Origin: Apis mellifera
Taxonomy: Eukaryota; Arthropoda; Insecta; Hymenoptera; Apidae
Length of the DNA stretch: 64,000 nt
Assembly: GCF_003254395.2 (NCBI RefSeq)
Contig: NW_020555860.1
Location: 247,924 to 311,923, forward strand
Direction: 5' to 3'
The notes beneath the pieces are model-generated. The model had not been told where the DNA came from. It saw only the letters and a program-made list of their open reading frames with translations, and did not search any database. Below, one piece after another: positions 28,201-40,960 of this stretch. Both the position numbers and the translations under genes were made by a program. Within the stretch, counting starts at the first letter, position 1. Every line of letters begins with the position of its first letter.

Positions 28201-28894
28201 TAGTTTTCGTTAACTATAATTATATTAAAATATTCTAAATGTCATTTTATGTGAAAAACAATTATAGATTACTTGTATATTATGGATTATTCTATAACCG
28301 TTTTATAAATTTAATAACCATTTTATAAATTTAAATTATATTAAAATAAACGATGACGATTGAAATTTTGACTGAAAAGTTTTAATAATATATGCAATAC
28401 GAATAATAACAATAATCTCAACAATAAAATTGTCGAAGAAAAAACTATAAAAAACTCGAAAGCTTAAATAATTTTATCACAATATTTAATAGAGAAGAAA
28501 TGAGAGAAATAAATTCTATAAATTCTACAATAAACTGAGAATAGATAGATTTAAGTAGTTACCCCATAATTGACCAAATACTTACTGGAAATATATCCTG
28601 TCGCGATGATTTTCCATAGAAAAAAATGATGCCATGAGCTATTTTCTATATATATATATATATATATTTTCTTACTTAGGACTTTTTGATTAGCTGAAAC
28701 AATGCAAATTTATTTATTTAATCGCGCGAAAATATTAATATATAATATTATTAATTATATATAATATTAATTATAATTTTCTGTACAAAATCTTATGAAT
28801 ATCTATTTATAAAAAAATATTATAAGAATTAAGCATAAAAATTAATCAAATTTGAAAGAATTAAAAACACAATAAAATGATTTAAGATAAAAAT

Positions 28895-28897
<3 letters not shown>

Positions 28898-28940
<43 letters not shown>
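28898..28940. repeat. (TA)n microsatellite
   Basis: About 21 TA units immediately next to the GTTC-rich repeat at 28945. Confidence 0.95.
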
Positions 28941-28941
<1 letters not shown>

Positions 28942-28944
28942 AAG

Positions 28945-29235
28945 ACCCGCAAGCGAAATAAATATAAAAGAGGCTTTAGAGGATACCAGCGTTTTGGGAA
29001 AATTTTTTGAATTATCAGAACTTTGAGATTTATCAAAATCGTCAGAACTTTCTGAATCTTTGAATCTTTCAAACTTTTAGAATCCTCTAACCTTTAAGAA
29101 CTTTTTGAACTTAGAATTTTTTGCGAATTTGTAACTTCACAATCTTAGTAATAATATAAATTGTCATTAGCATATGGATTTTGCTTTTGATCGTCTTGTT
29201 AATTGAACTTATTAACAGCAAACTTTATAATAATT
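28945..29235 (-). repeat. Inverted relative of the 20.2-kb GTTC-rich repeat
   Basis: On the minus strand it reads GCTGTTAATAAGTTC, then AAGACGATCAAAAGCAAA, then runs of AAAGTTCTNA-type units, as at 20195-20480. A short open frame reads SDDFDKSQSSDNSKNFPKT, a serine-rich stretch that could be gag-like, but identity is not established. Confidence 0.55.
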
Positions 29236-29659
29236 TTTATTAGTATATATCATAGCTCCAAGAATGGATTGAAGCTAATATTTTATTATTAATAATATTA
29301 ATATTTTCTCCGGTCTTCGAGCCAGATATAGACATTAATTGAGAATTTATAAGGTGTAGTATAAAGTGAAGTATAAAATTTGTGTCGTAAAAATTTGTCG
29401 TGTTGTTAGAGTAACTCGAGAACTTTAACATCTTTGAAATTACTACTGTAGTCAAGTATATCATCCTACTCAATATCTGCCAGACATTCGATCTTCAAGG
29501 ACACTTGCTTTCTGTTGAACTGCAGATGAATGAATTCTGTCTTCACGCAATATGCAATTGGATGACATCGCCTTGATCATTTTAATCTATCTTTACTAAT
29601 CTATTATAATCTCTTTTACTAAGTACAATAAAAGTATTACATTATGTCACATTGAAATC

Positions 29660-30990
29660 TCTCATTAAAAAAACGCATCTCGTATAAATCAGCTTCAAGT
29701 CATATTTCAAAATATACAATCAAACTTTGGATGTCTCAGCGTTCAAAATTCGATTAAATAAAATAATTTCAATTTTTGAAGTTTTTGATGTGGTTCAAAA
29801 GATCATAGAACAACAGTTAAAAAATACAGAATTTAAAGCAGCTCATAAGATGAATTTGAAAATTCGTATTGCGAGATCATGGGTATTATCAAGAATTTTA
29901 TAGTTGAATGGCAAAAACCTGATCCTATTTGGATTGCCGATGTACTTACAACTTCAAATAATAATTCTGAAACACATTCTAGAATAAAAACCAACAATAA
30001 AATTTTTGACGGAAATTTTAATTTTGATAATAAAGTTTAAAAACACATTTGAATTATTCTTGCGACACTATCATTATTCATTTGATGATAAGTAAATTAC
30101 ATAATGACAAAAGAGAATGGAAAAAGACTCAATCGACGTTAAATTATCAAATTTAACAAAATTTCTGCAAACTCAATGTAGAGAGTTAAAAAAATCACTT
30201 TCACAAACTTTCTTTCAAGCTATAGATCATAAACGTATCCGAATCCAAGTGAGACAGGTAGTCGCATGTATTACTCATAAATTCTTTGTTCTTTATGGAA
30301 TAAATCAAACTCCCACAATGTGATAAATTTAAAAGATTATCTCCAAGCGCATAGATTGCACATATACAAAAAATAGGCATGTACTTTAATTGTCTGAATA
30401 ATAGATACCGAAACAAAAAATGTATGATTTTTGCAAAATTTCTGGCAAGAAATATAATATTTTTCTACATGTTGAACATAACAATAATAATGGAATACGA
30501 ACTGATTTTATAACATTGACTGCACCTCCAACAATAATAGACAAAAGAACAATGAATAAGAAGTAATAGACAAAATATTTATAGCCTTATCGTATTTTTT
30601 GCAATTATAAAATTATTGTCGAAACAATAATTTTGATCACAGCAGTAATGATTGTAAAAGATCAATATGGACTCAAACACGAATGCAAAGCATTATTAGA
30701 TTCAGATTCTCACTCAAATTTTATAACTAATGCAATGATAAAAAAATTTAGCTTACCTTGGACCGAGTCGTTGTAAGAATATGCGTTGTGGGAATAATGG
30801 GTTCCATTATAGGAATAGCGAGATACGATATAACAGCACGTGTTTAGATATATAATTTCGCATCATTTCGTATTTTATTTTACAAACAAAATTGGAAATA
30901 TATCAAGAACATCATTCCGATTAAATGAGAAATTAATACTGTCTGGACTAAAATTCGCAGATCCATTTCAACAGATCTGATAAAATAGAC
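29660..30990 (+). pseudogene. BEL/Pao retrotransposon relic: gag zinc knuckle and protease
   Basis: Frames on the plus strand carry, in order: LTKFLQTQCRELKKSLSQ (30.14-30.2 kb), which fits the BEL gag N-terminal helix region; a degraded CCHC-type knuckle, FNCLNNRYRNKKC, near 30385 followed by a His-containing FLHVEHNNNNG-like stretch; and an aspartic-protease segment near 30690-30770, ECKALLDSDSHSNFITNAMI, matching the family's ALLDSGSQSxFI. The catalytic D-S-G is D-S-D here. Interspersed stops (for example after 30990) and the absence of readable reverse transcriptase show a truncated, inactive copy. A probable LTR of the same type of element lies at 32908-33661. Confidence 0.65.
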
Positions 30991-31449
30991 ATGATATTCG
31001 GCGCAAAATTATTCTGGAGTTTTCAATAAATTGCACTCATTAGATTCTAATAATCCTATTTTACAAAAAATCTAATTGGGATAGATTGTTGTAGATAGAT
31101 TCAGTGTTTCATAGCTTTACAACAAGACAGTCATTTATAATTTATTATTGGTGACAAGTGAATAAGCAGGTCTCAGTCCATAAAAAAAGATTATTGAATA
31201 AATACTGAATCCATTTCAATACAGTTCTTACTATCTTCTATAAGATTTTATTTATATTGAATTTATTTGTTGACTGTAACTAAGATTGCATTCACATTAA
31301 ACTTTTTAACTTGTAGAATTTAAGACTGAATTTAAGATTAATTTCATGAAAATTTATATTAGACAGATTTTAATCTAATTAATTAAAATCATTAATGACA
31401 ATGAATCAATAAATGATATTAATCAAAATGAAAGAATTTTTATTATTTA

Positions 31450-31861
31450 TTGGATTGGCAACTAAGTAATTGCGGATTTCACTCATAGATGGCTTCAGTT
31501 GAATTTTTAGATTTGCTGGCGTAGTCCAAATGTAAAACACATTTTGTTATTTGATAGTTGGCAATTCAGCTGTCAATCAGTAAAAAAAGTTTTTTGATCG
31601 GTTGCGTAGTTTTCGTTTGGCGTTCGTTGAAAAATGGAAAATCAAAAGGAACATTATCGTCATATTTTGCTTTTTTATTTTCGCAAAGGGAAAAACGCAT
31701 CGCAAGCTCACAAAAAGTTATGTGCTGTTTATGGCGACGAAGCCTTAAAATAACGGCAGTGTCAAAATTGGTTTGACAAATTTCGTTCTGGTGATTTTTC
31801 ACTCAAAGACAAAAAACGCTTTGGTCGCTCTGGTCTCTTCGCTATTCATTTAACCTGAATT
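31450..31861 (+). mobile_element. 5' part of a mellifera-type mariner
   Basis: Starts with the terminal inverted repeat TTGGATTGGCAACTAAG after a TA at 31448-31449. The 5' leader and the first codons of transposase follow, from ATG at 31634: MENQKEHYRHILLFYFRKGK, then a premature TAA at 31751 where the copy at 49.3 kb has GAA. The mariner match ends near 31830 in GGTCGCTCTGGTC and about 30 unrelated bases follow before a second 5' terminus at 31864. Confidence 0.9.
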
Positions 31862-31863
31862 TA

Positions 31864-32800
31864 TTGGGTTGGCAACTAAGTAATTGCGGATTTCAGTTGA
31901 AGTTGATGACGACCTAATCAAAGCAATAATCGATTCTGATCGTCACAGTACAACTCGTGAGATTGCAGAGAAGCTTCATGTATCACATACATGCATTGAA
32001 AACCACTTAAAACAACTTGGCTATGTTCAAAAACTCGATACATGGGTTCCTCACGAATTGAAAGAAAAGCATTTAACGCAACGCATTAACAGCTGCGATT
32101 TTCTAAAGAAACGTAATGAAAATGATCCATTTTTAAAACGACTGATAACTGGCGATGAAAAATGGGTTGTTTACAACAATATCAAGCGGAAAAAATTGTG
32201 GAGCAGGCCACGTGAACCAGCTCAAACAACATCAAAAGCTGGTATTCATCAAAAGAAGGTTTTGTTATCAGTTTGGTGGGATTACAAAGGAATTGTCTAT
32301 TTTGAACTTTTACTACCCAAACGAACGATCAATTCTGTTGTCTACATTGAACAACTAACGAAATTAAACAATGCAGTTGAAGAAAAGTGGCCCGAATTGA
32401 CAAATCGAAAAGGTGTTGTATTCCATCATGATAATGCAAGGCCACACACATCTTTAGTCACTCGGCAAAAATTATTGGAGCTTGGTTGGAATGTTTTGCC
32501 ACATCCACCATATAGTCCTGACCTTGCACCATCTGATTACTTTTTGTTTCGATTTTTACAAAACTTTTTGAATGGTAAAAATTTCAATAATGATGATGAT
32601 ATCAAATCGTACCTGATTCAGTTTTTTGCTAATAAAAACCAGAAATTTTATGAACGTGGGATTATGATACTGCCTGAAAGATGGCAAAAAGTCATTGATT
32701 AAAATGGGCAACACATTACAGAATAAAGTTATTTAGTTCCATGAAAAAATTGTCTTTGATTTTCTAAAAAAAATCCGCAATTACTTAGTTGCCAACCCAA
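31864..32800 (+). mobile_element. Internally deleted mariner with both termini (937 bp)
   Basis: A complete 5' terminal repeat (TTGGGTTGGCAACTAAG at 31864, preceded by TA) joins directly to transposase codons at GCGGATTT/CAGTTGAAG, deleting the leader and the first 70 or so codons. The 3' terminal repeat ends at 32800 (GTTGCCAACCCAA) and is followed by TA. The deletion sits where the normal leader also has TTCAGTTGAA, suggesting a microhomology event. The element retains both ends and so could in principle have been mobilised by an intact relative. Confidence 0.85.
31884..32702 (+). CDS. N-terminally truncated mariner transposase, 272 codons open
   Basis: Mariner transposases cut and paste DNA at TA sites; the family is about 345 residues, so roughly 70 N-terminal residues are missing. 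The frame opens with residues encoded by the terminal repeat and then follows the family from VEVDDDLIKAIIDSD. The second DNA-binding helix-turn-helix is REIAEKLHVSHTCIENHLKQ (residues 25-44), followed by the WVPHEL motif (54-59). All three catalytic aspartates are present: D91 in TGDEKW, D183 in HHDNARPH and D218 in YSPDLAPSDY, with 34 residues between the last two, the DD34D signature. The first helix-turn-helix is absent, so terminal-repeat binding should fail. The start codon shown may never be used. Confidence 0.85.
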   Translation: MRISVEVDDDLIKAIIDSDRHSTTREIAEKLHVSHTCIENHLKQLGYVQKLDTWVPHELKEKHLTQRINSCDFLKKRNENDPFLKRLITGDEKWVVYNNIKRKKLWSRPREPAQTTSKAGIHQKKVLLSVWWDYKGIVYFELLLPKRTINSVVYIEQLTKLNNAVEEKWPELTNRKGVVFHHDNARPHTSLVTRQKLLELGWNVLPHPPYSPDLAPSDYFLFRFLQNFLNGKNFNNDDDIKSYLIQFFANKNQKFYERGIMILPERWQKVID

Positions 32801-32907
32801 TAAATTATTAATTACTTAATGAATAAATCTCAAAAAAATTTTTTTTATATCAATTTTATTTTATGTATATGTTTATTTTATATATATTTAGAATCGCCAA
32901 AAGTATC

Positions 32908-33661
32908 TGTTCGGGAGCACTTATTACTCGTAAAATTTATAAACAGATTTATTTGGTTAAATTTTTTATATAAAAAACTCTTTTTGTTTTTATCGCGCGC
33001 GGATTTCTATTAAGCCTAAACAAAGTACGATGTTATCTGAGAAGATTATCTTTGAGAATTTAACCGACACTTATATTATACTGTAACTGAACTGAACTCA
33101 GTATCTGAAATATGTTACTAACTGAACCGATAATATATTCCAGACACAGCTAATTCAAAGATATTGTTCTAATTCGAAGAATTTATAAGAGAGATCCACC
33201 GATCTGATCTTGTTTATGAAATCATTAAATACAGATCACCAAGCAAGGAATTTTTTCAAATTTGATGGATATCGCGAACTGGGTATCGGCGATATTATTG
33301 GTTATTGACGTGAAACTACGACCCACCGAGAAACTATGATTCAATTGAATCAAACTCTCAATTGAATCAAAAAGAGATTTTTCTGAGAACATGGATGTTA
33401 AGATCTCATGAACACGTCGTAGTCCGATATAATTACATTAATTTTGTTTTAATATCTCATCGTATCTGTGGACGATTACTGCGATTTTGTAAGAGATTGT
33501 GCTTTTTAATAACCATAATTTACCGTGTGTAATCACTTATACAATCCATTTATCTTTAAGAAATATTTGTTGGAAATCTGTCGAACGGCATTTAACAAGT
33601 ATCTAGCTATTAACTTATATCTACCAAAATCATTACAATACTATTATTGTGGGTGCGAACA
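32908..33661. repeat. Candidate LTR (BEL/Pao-like)
   Basis: A 754-bp stretch, less AT-rich than its surroundings, begins TGTTCGGGAGC and ends GGGTGCGAACA, so its ends form the perfect inverted hexamer TGTTCG/CGAACA with the usual TG...CA boundaries. It may be the 3' LTR of the degraded BEL/Pao element whose gag-protease lies upstream on the plus strand, or a solo LTR. Flanking bases (GTATC / ATTAT) do not form a target duplication, so it is not an intact solo insertion. A fragment with similarity occurs at 37845-37965. Confidence 0.45.
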
Positions 33662-36600
33662 ATTATAAATATATTAATGCTTCGTACTTATTTTAATTTA
33701 TTTAAATTAATATATTGTCAATTAATATTAATATTCCATTATTCTATGCAGAAACGATTATCCAATGTAAAACTGAATAACCATTAAGTTAAAATTTTAA
33801 TTATTCCTATCAACATAATTGTTTAATACATAATCCACACAAAATAATTCCCCAATATTTATGAAAGTATTCCAAAAAGTCTAGAATGATTTTTATTAAT
33901 TATTTGGCATTTATATATTTGAAAATTTATCTTGCAACATGTATATTTTAAATTAATAAAATTCGCACAATATTGTGATATATATTAATTTTTCAAATAA
34001 CTAATCATAAAGAATACAATTTAATAACTGAAAATATATAATAAATTGTTCACCAATGAATCTGCATATGTCGATAGCTAACAGTATGTTATTGGCATTC
34101 AATATGTAATATAATGTAAAGACATGAAAATACGTTTCGCGATTCCGAAAATTATAAAGTTAAGTATGAATAGAAGCTATAACTTCTGTTGTATATTCGG
34201 TTTTTAAGAAGTTGATGAGAATCAATATTTCAAAATTTGTGATTTTCACATCTTTATATGATTATCAAAATTAAAATTTCAGAATATAAATTTTAGAGAA
34301 AAGTACTATATTATTTTCTGTAATTAAATATTTAAAATGCTTATAAATAATTCTCAATTTTAATTTAAAAATTTAAATTTAATAATTTAATTAACATTCT
34401 AAAATAAAAAAATGAAATCACTAAGATTCTCTACTGATTTTTTTCTCTCTACTGATTAATCTAGAAGCATTCTAGATTTACCGAAAATATTAAAATCCTA
34501 ATATCAAACAATTTTTTTAATATTTTTTAATATTTAAAAAAACTTAATATAAAACAAATTTTACTGAATATTATGCAATTTTTAAGCATCTCAAATTATC
34601 TTATACAAAGTTTGTATTAAAAAAATTAATCAAAAATAATTAAAAAATTTAAAAAAAAATAAAAAAATGTTTAAACTTTTTTTTTTATAAAAAATTCTAT
34701 TCTTTATTATATTCTTTACGCTTTTTTATATTGATTGGTATTACCAATTAATGGTGATAGAATTTTTATGTTTTCATATCTCAATCTCAGTTTTTCATTA
34801 AACAGATTTTTAATATAAAAAAAACTTTATATTATAAACTTAATAAAATTGAATCAAGAAATCCAGAAAAAAAGAAATTTCTTAAAATTTTAAATAAAAA
34901 GTATTTAAAAACATAACGAAGCTAAAAAAAATTTATTATTCTTGTATCATCATTCCTTCTATATAAAATATTAAATAATATTATGTTAAGCAAAAATTTA
35001 GATATAGCGATATATAAATAAAATCATTCCATATAATTTTAAAAGTAATCTAAATAAATAAATTTATAAAAAAAATTTTAAATCAAATATATCATAATCT
35101 ATCACGAATTCTCATAATGAGAAAAGATGAAATCAGAATGAAACAAAGCTATATTATAGTTTTTAGGCTTATCAATGATATCTATAATATAATGTTATAC
35201 AAATGTTTATTTTATCTAGAAACACAAAATAAAGTAAGAAAAATGCAAAAACTATAACGAAAGATTTCTTACCGAAAGTTTTTGTGATGGTGGTATATTA
35301 TATCGTGGTATAGAGAATTCACGAGATTATACGAGACAATCACGACTCTGATAAATAATTTATCTGGAAATATTATCTTAATGTTATTTTAGAACAGAGA
35401 ACACGGTTCAATTTTTATGAACAATACTAATTCTTTTTTCGCCATAATCGACATGATCTTAAAATAAATGAAGTATGGTCTACCGTAAGTAAAATGCATT
35501 TAAAATGTGATTCTTTTTTTTCTTTCTAAGAATTTTTTTATATTGCATATTATACAAAGAACTATATGAAATATAAAAAATAAATAGAATTACTATAATA
35601 GAATAAATAGAAATACTATATAATATAAGAAGAATATCAAATATTCTTGGCATAAAACTTTAGTGATCATCAAGTAAATTATGAGTATTGAAATTGTATT
35701 TAAAATAAGTCAATTTATAAGTATAAACCTGTTTGAAAAATTAATTCTGTAAAAAGAGATCCATCATATATATTACTTAATATCCAATCATTACATCCAA
35801 TCATATATATTACTTAATATATATGATTTGCTGAACTTTTTTTTTACCGTATGAAGAACTATATTTTCATTCTTTACTTTCAAATGATAATATAATGTAA
35901 TTTCGATTTCATATAAATTTATTATTATATACGATGAAAAATGTAAAATAAACATATCTTTATTTTTGAATATTGGTTATTATTAATAATAAAAAAAAAT
36001 CAAATCAAACTTAAAAAAAACTTGAAGCTTAATATTAAATAATATATAATTTAACATAAATAATTTTTGATACATATATAGATCATAGAAAAATCAATTT
36101 CCTTTTTTTTTTAAAAATGATATAATCTTTTACGATCTGTACTTAAAGTATTTTAAGATGTAAAAAATATAAAATAAAATCATTCAAATCATTGAAAGTC
36201 AATTACAAGAGAAAATAGTTTATTTTATGTCAGCAATCGAATATATAATTCACTTAATTGTGATTTATTTGTGTGTTAGAATATTTTTTCTTTCATTAAA
36301 GTGTCTTTATAAAAAAAACGATAATATAAATATTTGTATTAATGTACATACAATCCATCGTTAAAGATAGGATAAAAACAAAAAGAAATTCAAACACTAA
36401 CTTCATAGTTAATTCTTTAAAAATAAAATCTTATACCAAAATTATATTTTTTGCATGAAGAATCATTCTTTTTCAGCTTGTATTATTATTTTTTTGCATA
36501 TCACTGAATTTTTTCAGGATTTCATCATTCTTTTTAATAAGTTTATATTTTTTGAACTATATTACTATTAAATTAATATATTAGATCATTATATGCAAAT

Positions 36601-37200
36601 ATCAAAATATAAAATGAAAAATAAAAAAATTACTTGCATCATGATCATAAAATGAAAACTCGATCTATGTAAAACGTTTGAATTAATTTGTAGAATTAAT
36701 CGTTATCTTATATCGTTCGATCAATCTTATTTGATGAAATGAATCATTGCTTAACGCGTCATTATATTCTGTAATCATAAATGTATATCCATAAGTTTTA
36801 TTAAGTTTATACAAAAGATTCGTGTAAAAATGAGTTTTTTGGTTTAGAGACATAGAAAATCATTGATTTATAAATTGAATATGTAAATGGATACATATCT
36901 TCGAACCGAGACTTGCTTAAAGCCCTCTGTGAAACAAGAGGCAGAAATTGGCACGTTTTAAAATATTTTCATAAGAATTATAATAGATTCTTCGCGAAAT
37001 AAATTGTATTTTTACGATATCATTACATTTGGAACCTACGAATAAACATTTTTTCGGAATTCTGAAATATGTATATGGAATATGTATTAATATGTAATGT
37101 TATTATTTAATATGCTACAATTTGCTGATTTTTTTTTACTATACTCGTGAAGAACTTATCAATATCATCAATTTATTAATGTTAGAACATATCAATATTT
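33662..37200. other. AT-rich sequence, no gene recognised
   Basis: Long A/T runs with no recognisable domain or terminal repeat. Two slightly less AT-rich patches (35270-35480 and 36895-36965) have no identifiable content. Confidence 0.5.
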
Positions 37201-37207
37201 TCATTCT

Positions 37208-37253
37208 TTGTGTGTGTGTGTGTGTGTGTGTGTGTTGTGTGTGTGTGTGTTGT
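37208..37253. repeat. (GT)n microsatellite
   Basis: About 23 GT units interrupted once by TTG. The His-Thr frame on the minus strand is an artefact. Confidence 0.95.
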
Positions 37254-37844
37254 TTTCTGAAGATGAAGCGAAACTAAATTCCTCTCTGTTTTTCGAATAA
37301 AAATGTTATCCCTACATGAAGAAATTATTAAAATACAAATAATTATTGAATAAATGAAATATCGGAGAATAAAGATTTTATAATTTAAAATTTTCAAACC
37401 TTTGTTTCTTTTATTTTATTTTCGATTTGTATATATTTTTTTTATATTTTGAATATTAAGATATCGAAAATTAAAATTAAAGTATAAATAAAAATAAAGT
37501 TTAGTCGTATTAACTACGTTAATCGTATAAAGTATAAATCGAACTTAAAAAATAAAATTTTTATTTTAAATAGAGATTTAAAAAATAAAATTTAAATACA
37601 AAATATATTTCTATAACATATAAATATATTTATAAAGTAAAGAGAATGTAATAACGAAAAATGATAAATAAAAAAAATTGCATTTATCACATGTATTTGC
37701 TTTTCTTTCGTTTCCCTTTGCCTGAAAATAATAATAAAAAAATAATATAATGTTGATTCCTATATGTAAATAAATAATAATATATATGAAATTGGAATTT
37801 AAAATTTTTCAAGAAATTAAATCTACGATTTTAATAGAAAATCT

Positions 37845-37965
37845 TTTTTTGTTGTTTGCAGATTTCTATAAAACTTAAATAAAAAGTGATGTTATCTAAA
37901 AAATTATGTCATTTTTAGAAAAAGTTTAGTTAAACTTACATATTTTTGATGTATTTCAACCTACT
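37845..37965. repeat. Fragment similar to the LTR at 32978-33085
   Basis: Shares GATTTCTAT-AA, GATGTTATCT and a run around AGTTTAGTTAAACTTACA/GAATTTAACCGACACTTAT in the same order. It is followed 12 bases later by the A-tail of the minus-strand LINE, so the LINE may have inserted into or beside an older LTR. Confidence 0.45.
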
Positions 37966-37976
37966 GAGGCTGATCC

Positions 37977-39085
37977 TTTTTTTTATCGCAGGAGAAATTT
38001 TCATTGGACACTCCAGCTCTATCTAGAGGAGAGAAGGACAGGATAGTGCCGGAATTTTATTTCCAACACTTCCATAATGACCTTCTCCGGAGCATTCGAC
38101 ATTCTTAGCGAAAATTTCTAGTATTTCCTGAGCATCGCCTACTTCACTTAAGTACATCACTGGAGGAGGGGGGAGAGCAGAGAATAGCATTGCCTATTAA
38201 ATTATGCTTTTCGGTAAGCCAACATCAGCGCCGACACGAACTCATGCTCTCATGATGGTCCCGAAATCCTCGTTAATACAACTGTCAGGCACCACAAGAT
38301 TCCAAGTGAAGACTACTTCCGCACGATGATTTGATCAGATCCAATTATTGTTTATTGAATCGAAGCTAGGCCATTCTCCCACTGTTCCTGTACACGAAAT
38401 AGAGAAAATGGATCACTCGCTTCCCCTTCACCGTATTCTTATGCGACATAACGTCTTCGTAGAAAAAAGCCACTATGCGCTAATTATTTTTCCTCGTCAA
38501 CATGAACGAAATGACAATTGATGAAGAAAAATCTACTTTTATTTGTCCGGCGCTCCTTTGTAAACGCTTCACACTCGGTAAGAGTGTGTTAACCAATATC
38601 ACAGGAAGGAGGGGCTGCGTACCGGTGGAGCACCGTTCTATGATTTCCCTTCCGATTCGACACAAATAAGAACCAAAGCAACTGTGACTGATTAAAGCAT
38701 ATATCATATGGAAAGTAGATTTCACACGGTCGAGATCGACACATCCATTCAGTCGGACAACAGTCCGATGTACTGAGAGGGGCAGTTGCGGACTTCATCA
38801 TCAAATATTGCTCTTGCTACATCGAACCTAAAAAAAATCTCCACTAAACCAATAACCTCTGCCGGTAGATCGCCGTTGCATCAAATCGTACATTTTGGCA
38901 TAACATTCCCTCAAGAGATGCGAAGGTAACAATCCAAACAATATCATTGCTGCAACTTGGAAAACCATACGATACTTTGCGACTCTGACAGCGAGCCAGC
39001 GCTGCACCTGCCAAAAATTATCGACTTACAATAACGATTGAGAGTGCGTTTCAAATGTTTCCAGTTTGCATCTACCTCAGAAAAT
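37977..39085 (-). mobile_element. 5'-truncated R1-clade LINE, ORF2 C-terminus and 3' end
   Basis: GC-rich island relative to its surroundings. Minus-strand frames give the R1-clade thumb/post-RT region VQRWLAVRVAKYRMVFQ and AAMILFGLLPSHLLRE (about 39010-38900). Next comes the C-terminal zinc-finger-like region ALISHSCFGSYLCRIGRE (about 38700-38645; family pattern LTGHGCFGxYLxRIGRE). Then VDFSSSIVISFML leads into VAFFYEDVMSHKN, after which the 3' region is homologous to the 25.3-kb copy. It ends in an A8 tail (T run 37977-37984). Frameshifts interrupt the reading frame and the CCHC cysteines after RIGRE are mostly lost. It is dead and truncated at its 5' end near 39085. Confidence 0.85.
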
Positions 39086-39229
39086 CATATCTATCTCTTC
39101 TATGTTAGAAATGATTCAAAAATTCCATGATCTTAAAAATTGCAAAATTACATCTTTTTTTCGATAATATTACATATCAATCCAGAGACGTACAACGGAT
39201 GTGAACTCGATTTATGAATTACACATTAT

Positions 39230-40960
39230 ACATACAAAGAAGTTATACTGGAAAATAAACGTGACAGTCGAATACAATATTAATAACTTAAGTTAATTAT
39301 AAATATAATAATAATAAATATAATATTAATAATAAATTAATTAAAAATATCAATCATAAAATAACAATCGATACAAAATTATTATAACTTAAAAATCAAA
39401 TATATATGTTAACAATATTATTTTAACATAATTTGTTATATATACAATTTAAATTAATTAATCAACAAATATAATAATAAGTGTCACGAATTTCATTCAC
39501 AAATAAAAAAATCCGATATTAATAAAGGATATATATGAATATTACTCACAAATATAAAAAATAATTATTTTACCAAAAATTTTCTTTATCATATTTTTTC
39601 AGTTATATAAAATATATATAATATATTTACAATATACACAACATATATTACATATATATATATTCATTTTTATAAACAATTACATTTCGTAAAAATTTAA
39701 GATAAAACAAAATTCTAAATTATAAAATATTTTCTTTAATTCTATCTCTATTATCGGAGATCGAAAAAAATATATTTCCAGAAGAAATTGTATGCCAAAC
39801 ATGGAAAAATGAGAGTTGATTTCACATACTCAAAGAAATTTTTTCTCCAAAAATAAATTAATCTATATATAACATTTCAATATATTACTATATATAAGTT
39901 TTCATTGAAATCAAATCTTTCATAATAATTCAATTTCTTTACAAGATAGCATAAAAAGTATAAAAATATAAAAAAATTTGTTGACTATATATTAAATTAC
40001 AAGTAAGACCACGAATAATCAAACTAATAATAATAATATCAATAGTCTAAGTGTCTTCAAGATAATTTTTTTAGGTAATCCAATAATTTATATTACTTTG
40101 TTTGTAAAGTGAAACATGATAGTTTTACTGTATATTACCCGTTTATGCATATTTATGTTTATATGTACATATACATTCGTTTCAATCAGTTTTTTCAGTT
40201 TTTTGATCTCTTTTACCTCGTGCCTATCAAATCATTTTTCAAATTACTAGTACTACATAGCATTTCTTTTTCTTTTTTTCTTTTTTTTTTTTTCAATACA
40301 TAGCTTCTAAATACATAGGAATACTATTAACGAAGATATCATCAGATTTATATTTATTTTCGCTCATAAATTTATCTTCAATTTTTTTCTATGACTCGTT
40401 TGTTCAATTACATATCGCTTATCATTTTCAAACTTCTATCTAATTTCACCATGCCAATCTCTATCATTGCCTATCATTGAATATATTTTAAATATATAAA
40501 AATATATTAGAGAGATATCATATTCTCCTCTAATAAGGAACGATCACATCCGATTCAAAATTTTCAACGATACTATGTAAAATTGTATACATACACATTC
40601 TAAATTGAGTCGTTGAATCTAAATATAATTTATTTCCATCTAAACTTTCAATTGTTAAAGTACCATCTCGAAATGTGTATCTCCATCATCCGTAATTAGA
40701 TTATCGAAATCTAAAATTTTATTTAAATAAAATGTATATTTATTTATTAAATAAAAATTTCATAAAAGTATTTCATACCAATCTTCTTACCAATGCTTAC
40801 TATTTTATCTTGTTCATCCGTTACTAATACGTTAATGTTAATGTTCTTTTGATATCTCAAATCATTTTATCTAAATTAATATTACAACTTTAAATTCTTC
40901 TGAAAACAAAATTATCATTGTATTTGGCAAATGCACATAATCAAACATAAAAAGTATAAA
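39230..40960. repeat. Copy 1 of a locally repeated block
   Basis: The stretch 39690-40960 is directly repeated at 51220-52500 with clear identity, for example CTATCTCTATTATCGGAGAT and AAACATGGAAAAATGAGAG. The first part, 39230-39600, is a weaker match to 42390-42955. Divergence and many indels indicate an old duplication. Gene-like pieces on its minus strand are listed separately. Confidence 0.8.
40530..40779 (-). pseudogene. Unidentified exon-like C-terminal segment in the repeated block
   Basis: On the minus strand, a stretch reading VTDEQDKIVSIGKKIG ends at a GTATGA donor (40778). A 67-bp intron ends TTTTAG, and a terminal exon runs 40710-40530. The last 46 codons are open, beginning RDGTLTIESLDGNKLYLDS and ending NFESDVIVPY plus stop. 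One frame change near CATTTCGAGATG splits this exon. The copy at about 52.08-52.25 kb has the same intron and reads DLTVESLDGNRLYLDSTAQF; many differences are synonymous or conservative, which argues that the ancestor was protein-coding. I do not recognise the family. Confidence 0.4.

Noticed and set aside
37182..37397. His-Thr repeat protein on the minus strand
   Set aside because: Translation of the GT microsatellite at 37208-37253.
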